DNA from: an uncultured Eubacteriales bacterium
GTDB lineage: Bacteria > Bacillota > Clostridia > Christensenellales > CAG-138
NCBI GenBank assembly: GCA_900544965.1
Contig: UQXE01000006.1
Location: forward strand, 5,342-69,341
DNA: 64,000 nt
Direction: 5' to 3'
Numbering within the stretch: position 1 is the stretch's first letter; each line of letters begins with the position of its first letter. Shown piece after piece: positions 36,111-44,903 of this stretch. The notes below the pieces were generated by a model. That model was not told the origin of the DNA, did no database searches, and worked only from the letters and a program-made list of their open reading frames with translations. Both the position numbers and the translations under genes were made by a program.

Positions 36111-37004
36111 TTATTCCATGTCGATAAACTCTATGTTTCCGTGTCCGCTTTCAATACGGTAATCTGGGGTGCAAAATCCCATAACCATTATTTCGTCATT
36201 CAACTCAAATAGGAATAACCCCGCGCCTTTTTCTCCCCCAGAGGCTTTTATCGTCACCGTTCCATGAACCTCTAGCGCCTCTAGCTCGGCCCCGTGATAC
36301 TCCCCTGTATTGGAAACCTCAAATACAGCCCCGTCGTTAAGTACTAAGGTGTTTGAGCACTTTACCGCATTATACTGGCCTGAACAGGCGGTTAATTTTG
36401 AACCCTTGAGCATAATAAGCTCATCTCTGGTGATATTAATCCCGTTTAGATTTCCCAGAGCAGTTATTTCAGCATTATCTTGTATCGTCATTCCTTTGAC
36501 ATCAATTCCGCGCCCAGTACGCCCTGTTACACTTATAGAACTATTTTCATTTATCTTCAAGCTGCCCGTGGCGCTAATCCCGTTTAAGCCGGCGTCAATT
36601 TTGGAGTTAGTAGCCGTTATCGTACCATCCCCAATGATTCCTATACCATCACGGGATCCTGTAAGCGTAAGATCTTCCATATTTAAGAGGCAGTTATTAT
36701 CCATGCGAACAACGCACTCTCCCTCGCCGTATATCGTAAAACCGTTTCCAATCAGAGTCATTGTCCCCAGGGCTTCGGTCAGCTTTAAAATTTCTCTTCC
36801 GATATGTACATTATCCGTTAGTATAACTGTGCTGCTTTGACCTTTTTTAAACAGATCAATTAAATCCGCGCCTGAGGATACCTTTATCCCTTCAGAATTC
36901 CCCGCAATATCAATTTTAACAGGAGTTTTTTCAATACGAGTGCAGCCAAAAAAAACTCCTACAATAAACAATAAAATTGTGGCCGATACCGTACTTCGTT
37001 TCAT
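36111..37004 (-). CDS. Beta-helix-like lipoprotein, function unknown
   Basis: A 297-residue protein with a lipoprotein signal peptide and lipobox (FFGC). Short repeated turns such as MTLIGNGFTIYGEG, LLNMEDLTLTGSRDGIGI, GTITATNSKIDAGLNGISATG and IDVKGMTIQDNAEITALGNL resemble rungs of a right-handed parallel beta-helix, as in pectate-lyase-like folds. No catalytic site is apparent. AGGAGCTGAGC sets the start at 37004. It would be exposed on the outer membrane face. It is first in the run leading into miaB-mutS. Confidence 0.7.
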   Translation of the reverse strand: MKRSTVSATILLFIVGVFFGCTRIEKTPVKIDIAGNSEGIKVSSGADLIDLFKKGQSSTVILTDNVHIGREILKLTEALGTMTLIGNGFTIYGEGECVVRMDNNCLLNMEDLTLTGSRDGIGIIGDGTITATNSKIDAGLNGISATGSLKINENSSISVTGRTGRGIDVKGMTIQDNAEITALGNLNGINITRDELIMLKGSKLTACSGQYNAVKCSNTLVLNDGAVFEVSNTGEYHGAELEALEVHGTVTIKASGGEKGAGLFLFELNDEIMVMGFCTPDYRIESGHGNIEFIDME

Positions 37005-37039
37005 GCTCAGCTCCTGATCTAACATTCTATCATAAAATA

Positions 37040-37068
37040 ATTATAACATAAACTCAGTTGTCATAGAA
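37040..37068 (-). promoter_or_regulatory. Possible promoter of the lipoprotein-miaB-mutS operon
   Basis: On the minus strand TATAAT (37040-37045) stands 17 bases after TTCTAT (37063-37068). The -10 is perfect and the -35 weak. It lies 36 bases before the ATG of the lipoprotein gene. Confidence 0.4.
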
Positions 37069-37114
37069 CAATATATGGGTTAATATGATTTTATTCTTTT
37101 AAGTTTAAACTTAT

Positions 37115-37144
37115 AATGGCACACGCTCTAGAGCGCGTGCCATT
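37115..37144. terminator. Hairpin terminator after the 2-oxoacid oxidoreductase genes
   Basis: AATGGCACACGCTC (37115-37128) faces GAGCGCGTGCCATT (37131-37144), a 14-bp stem with one mismatch. On the minus strand it follows the gamma subunit stop by about 35 bases. The T-run is weak. Confidence 0.65.
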
Positions 37145-37178
37145 ATATATGCGTTTAGCTGTGTAACGATAAAATAGG

Positions 37179-37715
37179 TTAGCGAACCGAGGCCGCGCCC
37201 TTGTTAAGAGCCTCGCGGTTCAGCGGTATAAGATGCGCTTTCTTTTCCCCAAGCTTATAAAGCAATGCCTGGAGTACGCTTTCAAAATCGACGCACTTTG
37301 TCTTCTCAATATAAGCTCCAAGCATAACCATATTGGCTACTCGTGGGTTTCCAAGCTCCTCCGCTATCTCGTTGCACGGCACATAATAGACCTCTACGTC
37401 GCCGCGATCGGACTTTTTATCTATAATGGAGCTATTTATAAAGAGCTTGCCGTCGGGTAAAACACTGTCTTCAAACTTGTCTAACGAAGGCCTGTTCATC
37501 GCTACTACAGTTGTAGCCATGGTTACTATAGGCGAGGCTACAGGCGAATCCGATACGACTACGGAACAGTTGGCCGTACCGCCGCGCATTTCAGGTCCAT
37601 ATGATGGCAGCCACGACACCTCTTTATCTTCAAGCATTCCCGCGTAGGCAAGCAGTTGACCCATTAGAAGAACGCCCTGTCCGCCAAAACCAGCAAAAAT
37701 GTTTTGTTCCAACAT
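37179..37715 (-). CDS. 2-oxoacid:ferredoxin oxidoreductase, gamma subunit
   Basis: A 178-residue gamma subunit. GFGGQGVLLMGQLLAYAG near the N-terminus and YGPEMRGGTANC are characteristic. With the alpha, beta and ferredoxin-like subunits just upstream it forms an enzyme that oxidatively decarboxylates a 2-oxoacid to the acyl-CoA while reducing ferredoxin. Substrate (2-oxoisovalerate or 2-oxoglutarate) cannot be settled from sequence. Confidence 0.92.
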   Translation of the reverse strand: MLEQNIFAGFGGQGVLLMGQLLAYAGMLEDKEVSWLPSYGPEMRGGTANCSVVVSDSPVASPIVTMATTVVAMNRPSLDKFEDSVLPDGKLFINSSIIDKKSDRGDVEVYYVPCNEIAEELGNPRVANMVMLGAYIEKTKCVDFESVLQALLYKLGEKKAHLIPLNREALNKGAASVR

Positions 37716-37719
37716 GGCT

Positions 37720-38451
37720 TTATACCTCCTTCTTAACGCCCAGAGGATAATAGGGAATCATGTTTTGCTCAAGCCATTCCATGGATTCCGACGGATTCAT
37801 TCCCCAGTTCGTTGGACAGTTTGACAGCACCTCTACCAGTGAAAATCCTTTACCTTCAAGCTGCGTTTCAAATGCCTTCTTGATAGCGCGCTTTGCCTTA
37901 ACAATATTCGGGCTGTTGTTTACAGCTACACGCTCTATATAAGCTGAACCCTCTATTGTGGCAAGCATTTCAGCAATGCGGATCGGGCTGCCGCAGTGCT
38001 CCTTATCCCTTCCGTACGGGGACGTTGTAGTCTTTTGACCAACAAGAGTAGTAGGGGCCATCTGTCCGCCAGTCATGCCATAAATGGCGTTGTTTATAAA
38101 TATTGTTGTGATCTTTTCTCCCCTATGGGCCGCATGCACTATCTCAGCTGTGCCTATGGAGGCAAGGTCGCCGTCGCCCTGATAGGTAAATACAACATTG
38201 TTGGGATTTACTCGCTTTATCCCCGTTGCAACCGCTGGGGCGCGTCCATGCGCCGCCTCCTGGGTGTCGATATTGAAGTACCTGTATGCAAACACCGCAC
38301 ATCCAACCGGCACAACGCCAACGGTACGCCCGCCGATATTGAGTTCGTCGAGAACTTCCGCAACGAGACGATGTACAATTCCATGTCCGCAACCGGGACA
38401 ATAATGAAGTACAGCGTCGGTCAGCAGAGGCGTTTTTTTAAAGTTAGCCAT
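37720..38451 (-). CDS. 2-oxoacid:ferredoxin oxidoreductase, beta subunit (TPP-binding)
   Basis: A 243-residue thiamine-diphosphate-binding subunit. The CPGCGHG motif near residue 20 opens it. The TPP/Mg motif is GDGDLASIGTAEIVHAAHRGE followed by NNAIYGMTGGQ. Only two bases separate its start from the alpha subunit stop. Length fits the short beta subunits of four-subunit enzymes. Confidence 0.93.
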   Translation of the reverse strand: MANFKKTPLLTDAVLHYCPGCGHGIVHRLVAEVLDELNIGGRTVGVVPVGCAVFAYRYFNIDTQEAAHGRAPAVATGIKRVNPNNVVFTYQGDGDLASIGTAEIVHAAHRGEKITTIFINNAIYGMTGGQMAPTTLVGQKTTTSPYGRDKEHCGSPIRIAEMLATIEGSAYIERVAVNNSPNIVKAKRAIKKAFETQLEGKGFSLVEVLSNCPTNWGMNPSESMEWLEQNMIPYYPLGVKKEV

Positions 38452-38453
38452 GG

Positions 38454-39524
38454 TTACGCCCTCCTGGATTCAATAATCTTTTCAAATATTTCTTCTGTGG
38501 TAGGAACTAAGCTGCCCGGCCTTCCCAAAAACTCTATGGGTTTTTCCGCATTTACGGCAAGCTTGACATCCTCGACCATCTGGCCTGCGCTTATTTCCAC
38601 AACGATAGCCTTTTTTACGCTATCCTGGCATATTGCCCTGCGTACATCGGCTTCAGGGAATGGCCATATGGTGATTGGACGCACAAGTCCAACCTTTATT
38701 CCGTTCTTTTCGGCAAGCGCTATGGCACTCTTGCATATACGCGCCACAGTTCCATAGGCGCAAAGAACTATCTCAGCGCCATCCGTATTATACAGCTCGC
38801 AAAGGCATTCCTTTTCCTTTATCGTAGCGTAGCGCGCCTGCAAACGGTCGTTCAATTCCTGAAGCTCTTCATTTTCTATATACAGGGAATTGACAACAGC
38901 GCGCGGGCGTCCGCTTTCAGGAGTCCATCCGGTGGTTGCCCACTCTTTTTCGGGCAGTTCGCGCCTCTGCTTTCCCTCATGAAATTCAACCGGTTCCATC
39001 ATCTGGCCTATTATTCCGTCGGCCAGCATCATAACTGGCGTACGGTATATGTCGGCAAGGTCAAATGCATCCTGCATAAGATCAATAGCCTCCTGTACCG
39101 ACGACGGTGCAAGCGCTATCATATGATATTCACCATGTCCGCCCCCTTTTGTGGTTTGGAAATAGTCTCCCTGAGAGGCCTGTATTGAACCCAAACCTGG
39201 GCCGCCGCGCATCATATTAACGATGACGCAAGGAAGTTCCGCGCCCGCCAGGTATGATATCCCTTCCATTTTAAGACTGATTCCTGGGCTTGAGGACGAT
39301 GTCATAACCCTGGCGCCAGCGCCGGAAGCGCCATAAACCATGTTTATAGCGGCAACTTCGCTCTCAGCCTGAAGGAAACACCCGCCTTCCTGGGGAAGCC
39401 TTGCAGACATGTATTCTGGTATATCATTCTGCGGTGTTATAGGATAACCGAAGAAAAAACGGCATCCTGCCTTTATCGCCGCTTCCGCAACAGCTTCGCA
39501 GCCCTTCATCAATTTCTTTGCCAT
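38454..39524 (-). CDS. vorB: 2-oxoacid:ferredoxin oxidoreductase, alpha subunit (VorB-like)
   Basis: A 356-residue alpha subunit containing FFGYPITPQNDIPEY, AESEVAAINMVYGASGAG and TSSSSPGISLKMEG, typical of KorA/VorB. Clostridial homologues of this length are usually called 3-methyl-2-oxobutanoate dehydrogenase subunit VorB. AAGGAAGG precedes the ATG. The symbol is a family-level guess; KorA is the alternative. Confidence 0.85.
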   Translation of the reverse strand: MAKKLMKGCEAVAEAAIKAGCRFFFGYPITPQNDIPEYMSARLPQEGGCFLQAESEVAAINMVYGASGAGARVMTSSSSPGISLKMEGISYLAGAELPCVIVNMMRGGPGLGSIQASQGDYFQTTKGGGHGEYHMIALAPSSVQEAIDLMQDAFDLADIYRTPVMMLADGIIGQMMEPVEFHEGKQRRELPEKEWATTGWTPESGRPRAVVNSLYIENEELQELNDRLQARYATIKEKECLCELYNTDGAEIVLCAYGTVARICKSAIALAEKNGIKVGLVRPITIWPFPEADVRRAICQDSVKKAIVVEISAGQMVEDVKLAVNAEKPIEFLGRPGSLVPTTEEIFEKIIESRRA

Positions 39525-39538
39525 AATAACCTTCCTCC

Positions 39539-39754
39539 TTACCCTCTATCGTCCTGAATCTCAATTACAGAATCAGGACACGTACGAGCGCAGGATGCGC
39601 ATGCGATACATGAATCCATATCTGTCACCTCAGCGGGATGGTACCCCTTTGAGTTGAGCTTAGTCTTTGACAACGCTACAATCTTCTTTGGACATGCCCT
39701 GACGCACAGCCCACATCCCTTGCAACGCTCCGCGTTAATGGTTAAAACGACCAT
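39539..39754 (-). CDS. 4Fe-4S ferredoxin-like delta subunit
   Basis: A 71-residue protein with two cluster motifs, CKGCGLCVRACP and CIACASCARTCP, each binding a [4Fe-4S] cluster. It is the electron-transfer subunit of the oxidoreductase that follows by 14 bases. GAGAGGTAAGCTCA fixes the start at 39754, 17 codons inside the longest open frame. Confidence 0.92.
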   Translation of the reverse strand: MVVLTINAERCKGCGLCVRACPKKIVALSKTKLNSKGYHPAEVTDMDSCIACASCARTCPDSVIEIQDDRG

Positions 39755-39817
39755 TGAGCTTACCTCTCTTTCAATTTGCAATACGCCTTTTGTAAAGGTG
39801 CACAAATACTCGAATAA

Positions 39818-39846
39818 ATTATAGCACCGTTACATATCTTGTTCAA
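39818..39846 (-). promoter_or_regulatory. Promoter of the 2-oxoacid oxidoreductase operon
   Basis: On the minus strand TTGAAC (39841-39846), 17 bases, TATAAT (39818-39823). It lies 64 bases before the ferredoxin-like start codon and looks strong. Confidence 0.8.
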
Positions 39847-39894
39847 ATAATATATAGCGTTTTTTACCGATTCATATGCCTTTTTAAATAATTC

Positions 39895-40605
39895 TCATAT
39901 GCCTTTTTCGGTAAACCTGTCCCAATCCCTATGCATATACCGTGAAAGCGGAAGCAGTTCGCCGATATAATCCTTAGATAGATCCATCTTGGCTGCCAGA
40001 TTTGAGAATTCTGTTACTATATTGGGCATTCCCGCAGTATATTTGACCGAAACTCCAGTTTCGACAGAAATTGACCTTACCATATCATATCCTTCCGCCA
40101 GTATATCGGCTGTGGTTGCGTTTGACAGGTTTGCGTTATTTATCAATCCGGTTATTTCCAATCGGCTGCGCATAGCTATTTTTTTCATCATATCCAAATT
40201 TGCCTGCAGGTCAGCCGAAAACGGCCTCCTGGAGTTTATTACATAAAGCACCTCCAAGTGATCAAGGGAGTCAAAGTTGCTTTTGTATTGTCCCAAAGCT
40301 ACCGCGCCAGCCGGATCGCCGCCAACATCAAAGATTACGGTTTCATGATCGTCAATAAAAACCGAGTAAATATCGGGCGGGAGAGATGGAACCTCGACGC
40401 CGGTCATGGCAAAAACGGGAGAATGCAGGGCTATATTGTGCTCTGATAATAAATGCTTTCTCTCTGTGCTGCGAAAATACGGATTTATTATGTCAAGGTC
40501 CACGAGCGCTGTCTTCCCTGATTTCGACGCGTTTAACGACATATTTATAGCTACTTCGGTCTTTCCAGAACCAAAATTACCTATTAACACATATGTGTGC
40601 TTCAT
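39895..40605 (-). CDS. P-loop ATPase of unknown role
   Basis: A 236-residue SIMIBI-type NTPase with Walker A GNFGSGKTE and a VIFDVGGDPAGAVAL switch segment, plus DLDIINPYFR, recalling CobQ/ParA-like and metal-centre maturation ATPases. No second domain or metal-binding cysteines are seen. It starts 25 bases after the flavoprotein gene and lies just before the oxidoreductase promoter. A role in cofactor insertion is possible but unproven. Confidence 0.72.
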   Translation of the reverse strand: MKHTYVLIGNFGSGKTEVAINMSLNASKSGKTALVDLDIINPYFRSTERKHLLSEHNIALHSPVFAMTGVEVPSLPPDIYSVFIDDHETVIFDVGGDPAGAVALGQYKSNFDSLDHLEVLYVINSRRPFSADLQANLDMMKKIAMRSRLEITGLINNANLSNATTADILAEGYDMVRSISVETGVSVKYTAGMPNIVTEFSNLAAKMDLSKDYIGELLPLSRYMHRDWDRFTEKGI

Positions 40606-40630
40606 TTTTCCTCCAAATAGTTGTTTAACA

Positions 40631-42238
40631 TTAAATTACGGGTCTATATAATTTTATTAAGCGTTCCGCCGCTTTAATTCCGTCCACAGCAGCGCTGACT
40701 ATACCTCCTGCGTATCCCGCACCCTCGCCGACGGGATATAAACCGCCCATGCGCGCAGCCTCCCCATTTTCATTTCTAAGGATTCTCAAGGGCGAACTGG
40801 TCCGCGTCTCGACCGCGGTTAATACAGCGTCGGGCATATCAAACCCCTTCATCATGTGCGAAAATGAACCTATGCCTTCCTTAACGCCGGCGGAAACAAA
40901 ATCCGGAAGGCATTTCGATATATCGTTTGTTTTAACGCCCGGCCGATAGGTTGGTTTTACGCCGCTAAAACCGGTTGGCGTGGTTCCCCGCATAAAGTCA
41001 ATAAGCCGCTCGGCTGGGGCCGTGAAATCGGAGCCGCCCAGCGCAAAGGCCTGCCTTTCTAAATTCTCCTGAAAGCGTACGCCCTCCATGGCGTCAAAGC
41101 CAAAATCACTTGGGTTAACTGAAACTACAATCGCCGAATTGGCATTAACGCCATCCCTTGCGTAATAGCTCATGCCGTTTGTAACCACCTGCCCCGTCGA
41201 GGACGACGATCCGATTACCACGCCGCCTGGACACATGCAAAAGGTATATACGCCCCGATTATTCGACTTCCCCGCCATTCTATATTCAGCTGATCCAAGT
41301 ATTGGGTGTCCTAAAAAGCGCCCGTATTGGGTCTTGTCAACGTAATGCTGCGGGTGTTCTATGCGTACGCCGACCGCGAAAGCTTTTGGAGCAAGCTCCA
41401 TATTCATCTTTCTAAGCAAATTATAGGTATCCCGCGCTCCTTGACCAACAGCAAGTATACACGCGGAGCATTGGATTTTTTCAATGCCGCCATTGCGCTG
41501 GACATATACCCCGCAAATCCGCCCGCCGCTTTGGGCTATACCAGTCAGCTTTGTATTAAACCGGACCTCGCCGCCTTGGCTTATTATCTCTGTTCTTAGC
41601 CTTTTAACCACATCCCTTAAAACATCGGTTCCAACATGAGGCTTAGCCTGTATCAGTATTTCGTCCGGTGCTCCGAATTTAACCAAGGTTTCCAATACAT
41701 CCATTGAACGCGGATCTTTTATGCGCGTAGTCAACTTTCCATCGGAAAACGCTCCTGCGCCGCCCTCTCCAAACATGACATTGCTTTCTTCGGACAAAAG
41801 TGCACTATTAAAAAATTTTTCAACATCTTCTGAGCGTCTATCTATATCCTTCCCCCTTTCTATTACTACGGGCTTATATCCATGCTTTGCTAGGGTGTAA
41901 GCGGCAAACATACCCGCAGGCCCAAATCCTACAATTACTATTGGCGCATAGAGACTTTTAGACCCAATTATTAATTGTTCCTTTTTGATATCATAAGCCG
42001 GCGATACATTTGCCTGCTTCTTTTTTAACACCCATGCTTCATCGCTGTCATTTAAGCTAATCAACAGGGAATACGAAAGCCTTACATCGCTCTTCTTTCT
42101 TGCATCAAGCGCCAATCTTACTACCCTTATATTGTTTATCGTTTCAATGCTTAGTGAAAGCGTTTTAGCCACGGCAGTGTATAATGCCCTTTCATCAGCA
42201 TCCAGCGGAAGTTTTAAATCTGTTATAAGCAGCGACAA
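40631..42238 (-). CDS. FAD-dependent dehydrogenase (COG2509-like)
   Basis: A 535-residue flavoprotein. After an N-terminal domain of about 90 residues, the dinucleotide fold shows VGFGPAGMFAAYTLAKHG and VVIERG. MFGEGGAGAFSDGKLTTR, CPGGVVIGSSSSTG and the final YPVGEGAGYAGGIVSAAVDG are hallmarks of this uncharacterised family. The substrate is unknown. It starts 17 bases after cdaR, a place where glmM is often found in other Firmicutes. Confidence 0.88.
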   Translation of the reverse strand: MSLLITDLKLPLDADERALYTAVAKTLSLSIETINNIRVVRLALDARKKSDVRLSYSLLISLNDSDEAWVLKKKQANVSPAYDIKKEQLIIGSKSLYAPIVIVGFGPAGMFAAYTLAKHGYKPVVIERGKDIDRRSEDVEKFFNSALLSEESNVMFGEGGAGAFSDGKLTTRIKDPRSMDVLETLVKFGAPDEILIQAKPHVGTDVLRDVVKRLRTEIISQGGEVRFNTKLTGIAQSGGRICGVYVQRNGGIEKIQCSACILAVGQGARDTYNLLRKMNMELAPKAFAVGVRIEHPQHYVDKTQYGRFLGHPILGSAEYRMAGKSNNRGVYTFCMCPGGVVIGSSSSTGQVVTNGMSYYARDGVNANSAIVVSVNPSDFGFDAMEGVRFQENLERQAFALGGSDFTAPAERLIDFMRGTTPTGFSGVKPTYRPGVKTNDISKCLPDFVSAGVKEGIGSFSHMMKGFDMPDAVLTAVETRTSSPLRILRNENGEAARMGGLYPVGEGAGYAGGIVSAAVDGIKAAERLIKLYRPVI

Positions 42239-42255
42239 AACTAATACTCCTTGTT

Positions 42256-43656
42256 TTATGAAACTCTTAACGCGATAGTGGCTATGGGCAAAGTAATTTT
42301 AATCTGCATCATTACATCCGTATCTGTCCGATACAGGATAAACACATACTCTCCCTGCTTGATCCTGGTGGACGACAGCTGGCGGAGGTTTGAATCCTCT
42401 GAAATAATTAGCTCTGGAACAAGCTCAACCGTTGTCCTGCTTGTTGCAGACTCAAACTCCGCAACATCTACATACAGATTAATACCCATTTCTTCATTCT
42501 CAATAGCCGCAATTAAGCTTAAAGGCGCTTCTATCAAGGCCTTAACGCCGGCGTTTTCCAGTGTGGCGGCGAACAAGGTATAGTTCAATCTTTCATTCTT
42601 GTTCCTTATATCAACTTCACCGCCCGGTATTTCTGTCAAATCAAGCGTAGCATTTTTTTCATGTATATCAATATTGAATGTTACAACGTTAATCCCATCT
42701 ACAGACGTAACTCCTGTGGGAAGTTTTATTTGAGCAAATTCGCTGAAGCTTTTGGTTCTGCCTGAAACGTCTATGCTTTCCAGATACAGCTCATTTATAT
42801 TATCCAAAACATCTTGGGGAGCCGCAACAGTAATACTGTTAGGTTCTATTGTAGTATTGGTTATTTCATATGTATCAGGGATCATTGATTCTCCCATAAT
42901 GGCTCCGTCCAGACTTATATCAACCGTTTTTGTTGGAAGTATATCCATCCTTACCGTAACTGAATGTGTAACGGAGCTCTTAAAAATGTCGGAGCTAATC
43001 ACATTTCCCTCATCATCCAACAACTGAAGGTCGAAGGTCTGATTGTAGCTTTCGGTTTGATCTGAAAGCGGTATTACACATATTGCTTTTACAACGTTTT
43101 GAACATCCGTCTTAGGCCCAGAAATTTCAATATCTTCCCTGCCAAGCGCGGGGGTGGAGTGCCAGTAGCCCTCGGGCAATTCGCCCTCGTACACCACATC
43201 GATAGGGATACGTTTTGTATCAAGCACATCTATCTCTACATTTATATAGGACGGATCTGTTGAAACAACATTTCCAATACTTGATTCAGCTACCACAGGC
43301 AAAGAAACTACTCCTGCCTCCGTTACAGTGCCAAGGTTTACCGTGGCGCTGATGTTTTCGCTTGTAACATCAAAATAATGGGTTATATCTGTGGTAAGCT
43401 TAACGTCAACGCTTCCCAAAATGCTTGAAAGATCGCCCCTTACAACCAGATTTCTGGCGTTAAAGTCTGAAACCCCAGTGGTAACGACGGGGACGTCGGA
43501 GATTATCTTTGTTCTGGAAGGATTGACATTTGTCAATACATACCCCCATAGTATCATTGCAAATATTAGTGAAACCACCTTAATCATTATATTTTTAGTA
43601 AAGAAATTTTTTACTCCACGCAGAATGATGGCGAACACCTTATTTTTTCTTTCCAT
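42256..43656 (-). CDS. cdaR: YbbR-domain protein CdaR
   Basis: A 466-residue membrane protein with one N-terminal helix (about 22-42, MIKVVSLIFAMILWGYVLTNV) and a long extracytoplasmic part made of several YbbR repeats. CdaR regulates the diadenylate cyclase CdaA, whose gene lies directly upstream and overlaps by 17 bases. The location and length fit the family. Confidence 0.9.
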   Translation of the reverse strand: MERKNKVFAIILRGVKNFFTKNIMIKVVSLIFAMILWGYVLTNVNPSRTKIISDVPVVTTGVSDFNARNLVVRGDLSSILGSVDVKLTTDITHYFDVTSENISATVNLGTVTEAGVVSLPVVAESSIGNVVSTDPSYINVEIDVLDTKRIPIDVVYEGELPEGYWHSTPALGREDIEISGPKTDVQNVVKAICVIPLSDQTESYNQTFDLQLLDDEGNVISSDIFKSSVTHSVTVRMDILPTKTVDISLDGAIMGESMIPDTYEITNTTIEPNSITVAAPQDVLDNINELYLESIDVSGRTKSFSEFAQIKLPTGVTSVDGINVVTFNIDIHEKNATLDLTEIPGGEVDIRNKNERLNYTLFAATLENAGVKALIEAPLSLIAAIENEEMGINLYVDVAEFESATSRTTVELVPELIISEDSNLRQLSSTRIKQGEYVFILYRTDTDVMMQIKITLPIATIALRVS

Positions 43657-44485
43657 TTTTATTCCTCCGTGTCAGCCACGCAAAGGCAGGTTCCTTCTCG
43701 GCAGCAAATATGGATTCAAGCGTATCCCTGAGCGCCTTTGAATCTATGTATCGAATTAGCTTACCGTCGCGCGCGATGGATATAACGCCCGTTTCTTCTG
43801 AAACCACAATAGTAACGCTGTCAGATATAGCGGATACTCCCAAAGCCGCCCTATGGCGCGTTCCAAGTTCCTTTGCGACGGTCGCATCGTCAAAGAGCGG
43901 AAGGAAGCAGCCGGCGGCTTCAATGTATTTATCTCTGATTATTGTGGCTCCATCATGCAAAGGCGTATTTGGCTCAAATATGTTTTCTAAAAGCTGCTCG
44001 GTTATAATACCCGCTATACGGGTTCCCGTGGAGATTATGTCCTCAAGCCCGGTTTTCTGCTCTATAACAACAAGGGCGCCCACTCTGCGTTTTGACAGTG
44101 ATAACATAGCCCTATGTATCTCGTTTACTATACTCGTTGATGACTTGATGGATTCACTCCCTCTTTCAAATGTGGTCCCGCGCCCTAAGTGCTCAAGCGC
44201 ACGCCTAAGTTCTGGCTGGAATAGTACAACCACCACAACTATGCCTGAAACCAGAACAGAACCAAGCATCCAGTTGACCGTTGACAGCTCAAACAACTCA
44301 CATATGACCGTAACTATGAAAAAGATAGCCACACCTTTTAAAACCTGGTAGGCTCTAGTTCCCTTTGTCAATACGATCAGCTTATATATCATCGCCGTTA
44401 TGAGAAGTATATCCACAAGATCACGAAACGAAAACTGGGTGAACCCACTGGCAATTGTTTTCATTATAGTTTCAATCGACATCAA
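43640..44485 (-). CDS. cdaA: Diadenylate cyclase CdaA
   Basis: A 281-residue membrane enzyme that makes cyclic di-AMP from two ATP. Three N-terminal helices (about 15-100) precede the DAC domain, whose active-site motifs are LHDGATII and GTRHRAALG. c-di-AMP controls potassium and cell-wall homeostasis in Firmicutes. Paired with cdaR downstream. Confidence 0.95.
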   Translation of the reverse strand: MMSIETIMKTIASGFTQFSFRDLVDILLITAMIYKLIVLTKGTRAYQVLKGVAIFFIVTVICELFELSTVNWMLGSVLVSGIVVVVVLFQPELRRALEHLGRGTTFERGSESIKSSTSIVNEIHRAMLSLSKRRVGALVVIEQKTGLEDIISTGTRIAGIITEQLLENIFEPNTPLHDGATIIRDKYIEAAGCFLPLFDDATVAKELGTRHRAALGVSAISDSVTIVVSEETGVISIARDGKLIRYIDSKALRDTLESIFAAEKEPAFAWLTRRNKNGKKK

Positions 44486-44553
44486 AGCCCTCCCTTCTCA
44501 TTAGGATTGAATTACATTATACAACGAACCGCTTTTAAATAAAAGCATTCCAT

Positions 44554-44573
44554 TTGTATGTTATCACATACAA
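44554..44573. repeat. Inverted repeat in the cdaA / DUF3006 intergenic region
   Basis: TTGTATG (44554-44560) and CATACAA (44567-44573) around 6 bases. It sits between divergent genes and may be an operator; nothing identifies the binder. Confidence 0.35.
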
Positions 44574-44615
44574 GAATAAAAGTATATAAATCAAGATTGG
44601 TTCTAATAGTAATTA

Positions 44616-44644
44616 TTGTTTGAAAGACTTGTATCTGCTATAAT
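44616..44644 (+). promoter_or_regulatory. Promoter of the DUF3006 gene
   Basis: TTGTTT (44616-44621), 17 bases, TATAAT (44639-44644), 23 bases before the ATG. Confidence 0.7.
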
Positions 44645-44667
44645 CATCCCAGGGGGTGATTAAGCTA

Positions 44668-44892
44668 ATGCTTACAATAGACAGGTTTGAAAACGGATTC
44701 GCTATTTGCGAACGAGGTATAGACGATTATATTATGATAAATCAGAACGAGCTGCCCGCCGACGCCTGCGAAGGTGATTTTGTTTATATTGATGTTGATG
44801 GTAAATACAGGCTTGATAAAGAACAGGCCGCCGAACGCAGGGACAAGTTGGCGCGTCGCGTCAGGGGCCTGTTTTCTGCCAAAAAGCAATAA
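44668..44892 (+). CDS. DUF3006 domain-containing protein
   Basis: A 74-residue protein opening LTIDRFENGFAICERG, the pattern of DUF3006 (a small beta-barrel-like domain of unknown function). I choose ATG 44668 since AGGGGGTGA forms the ribosome binding site; a GTG at 44656 lies inside that site. It converges on rpe with 11 bases between. Confidence 0.8.
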   Translation: MLTIDRFENGFAICERGIDDYIMINQNELPADACEGDFVYIDVDGKYRLDKEQAAERRDKLARRVRGLFSAKKQ

Positions 44893-44903
44893 ATAGTATA
44901 GAT

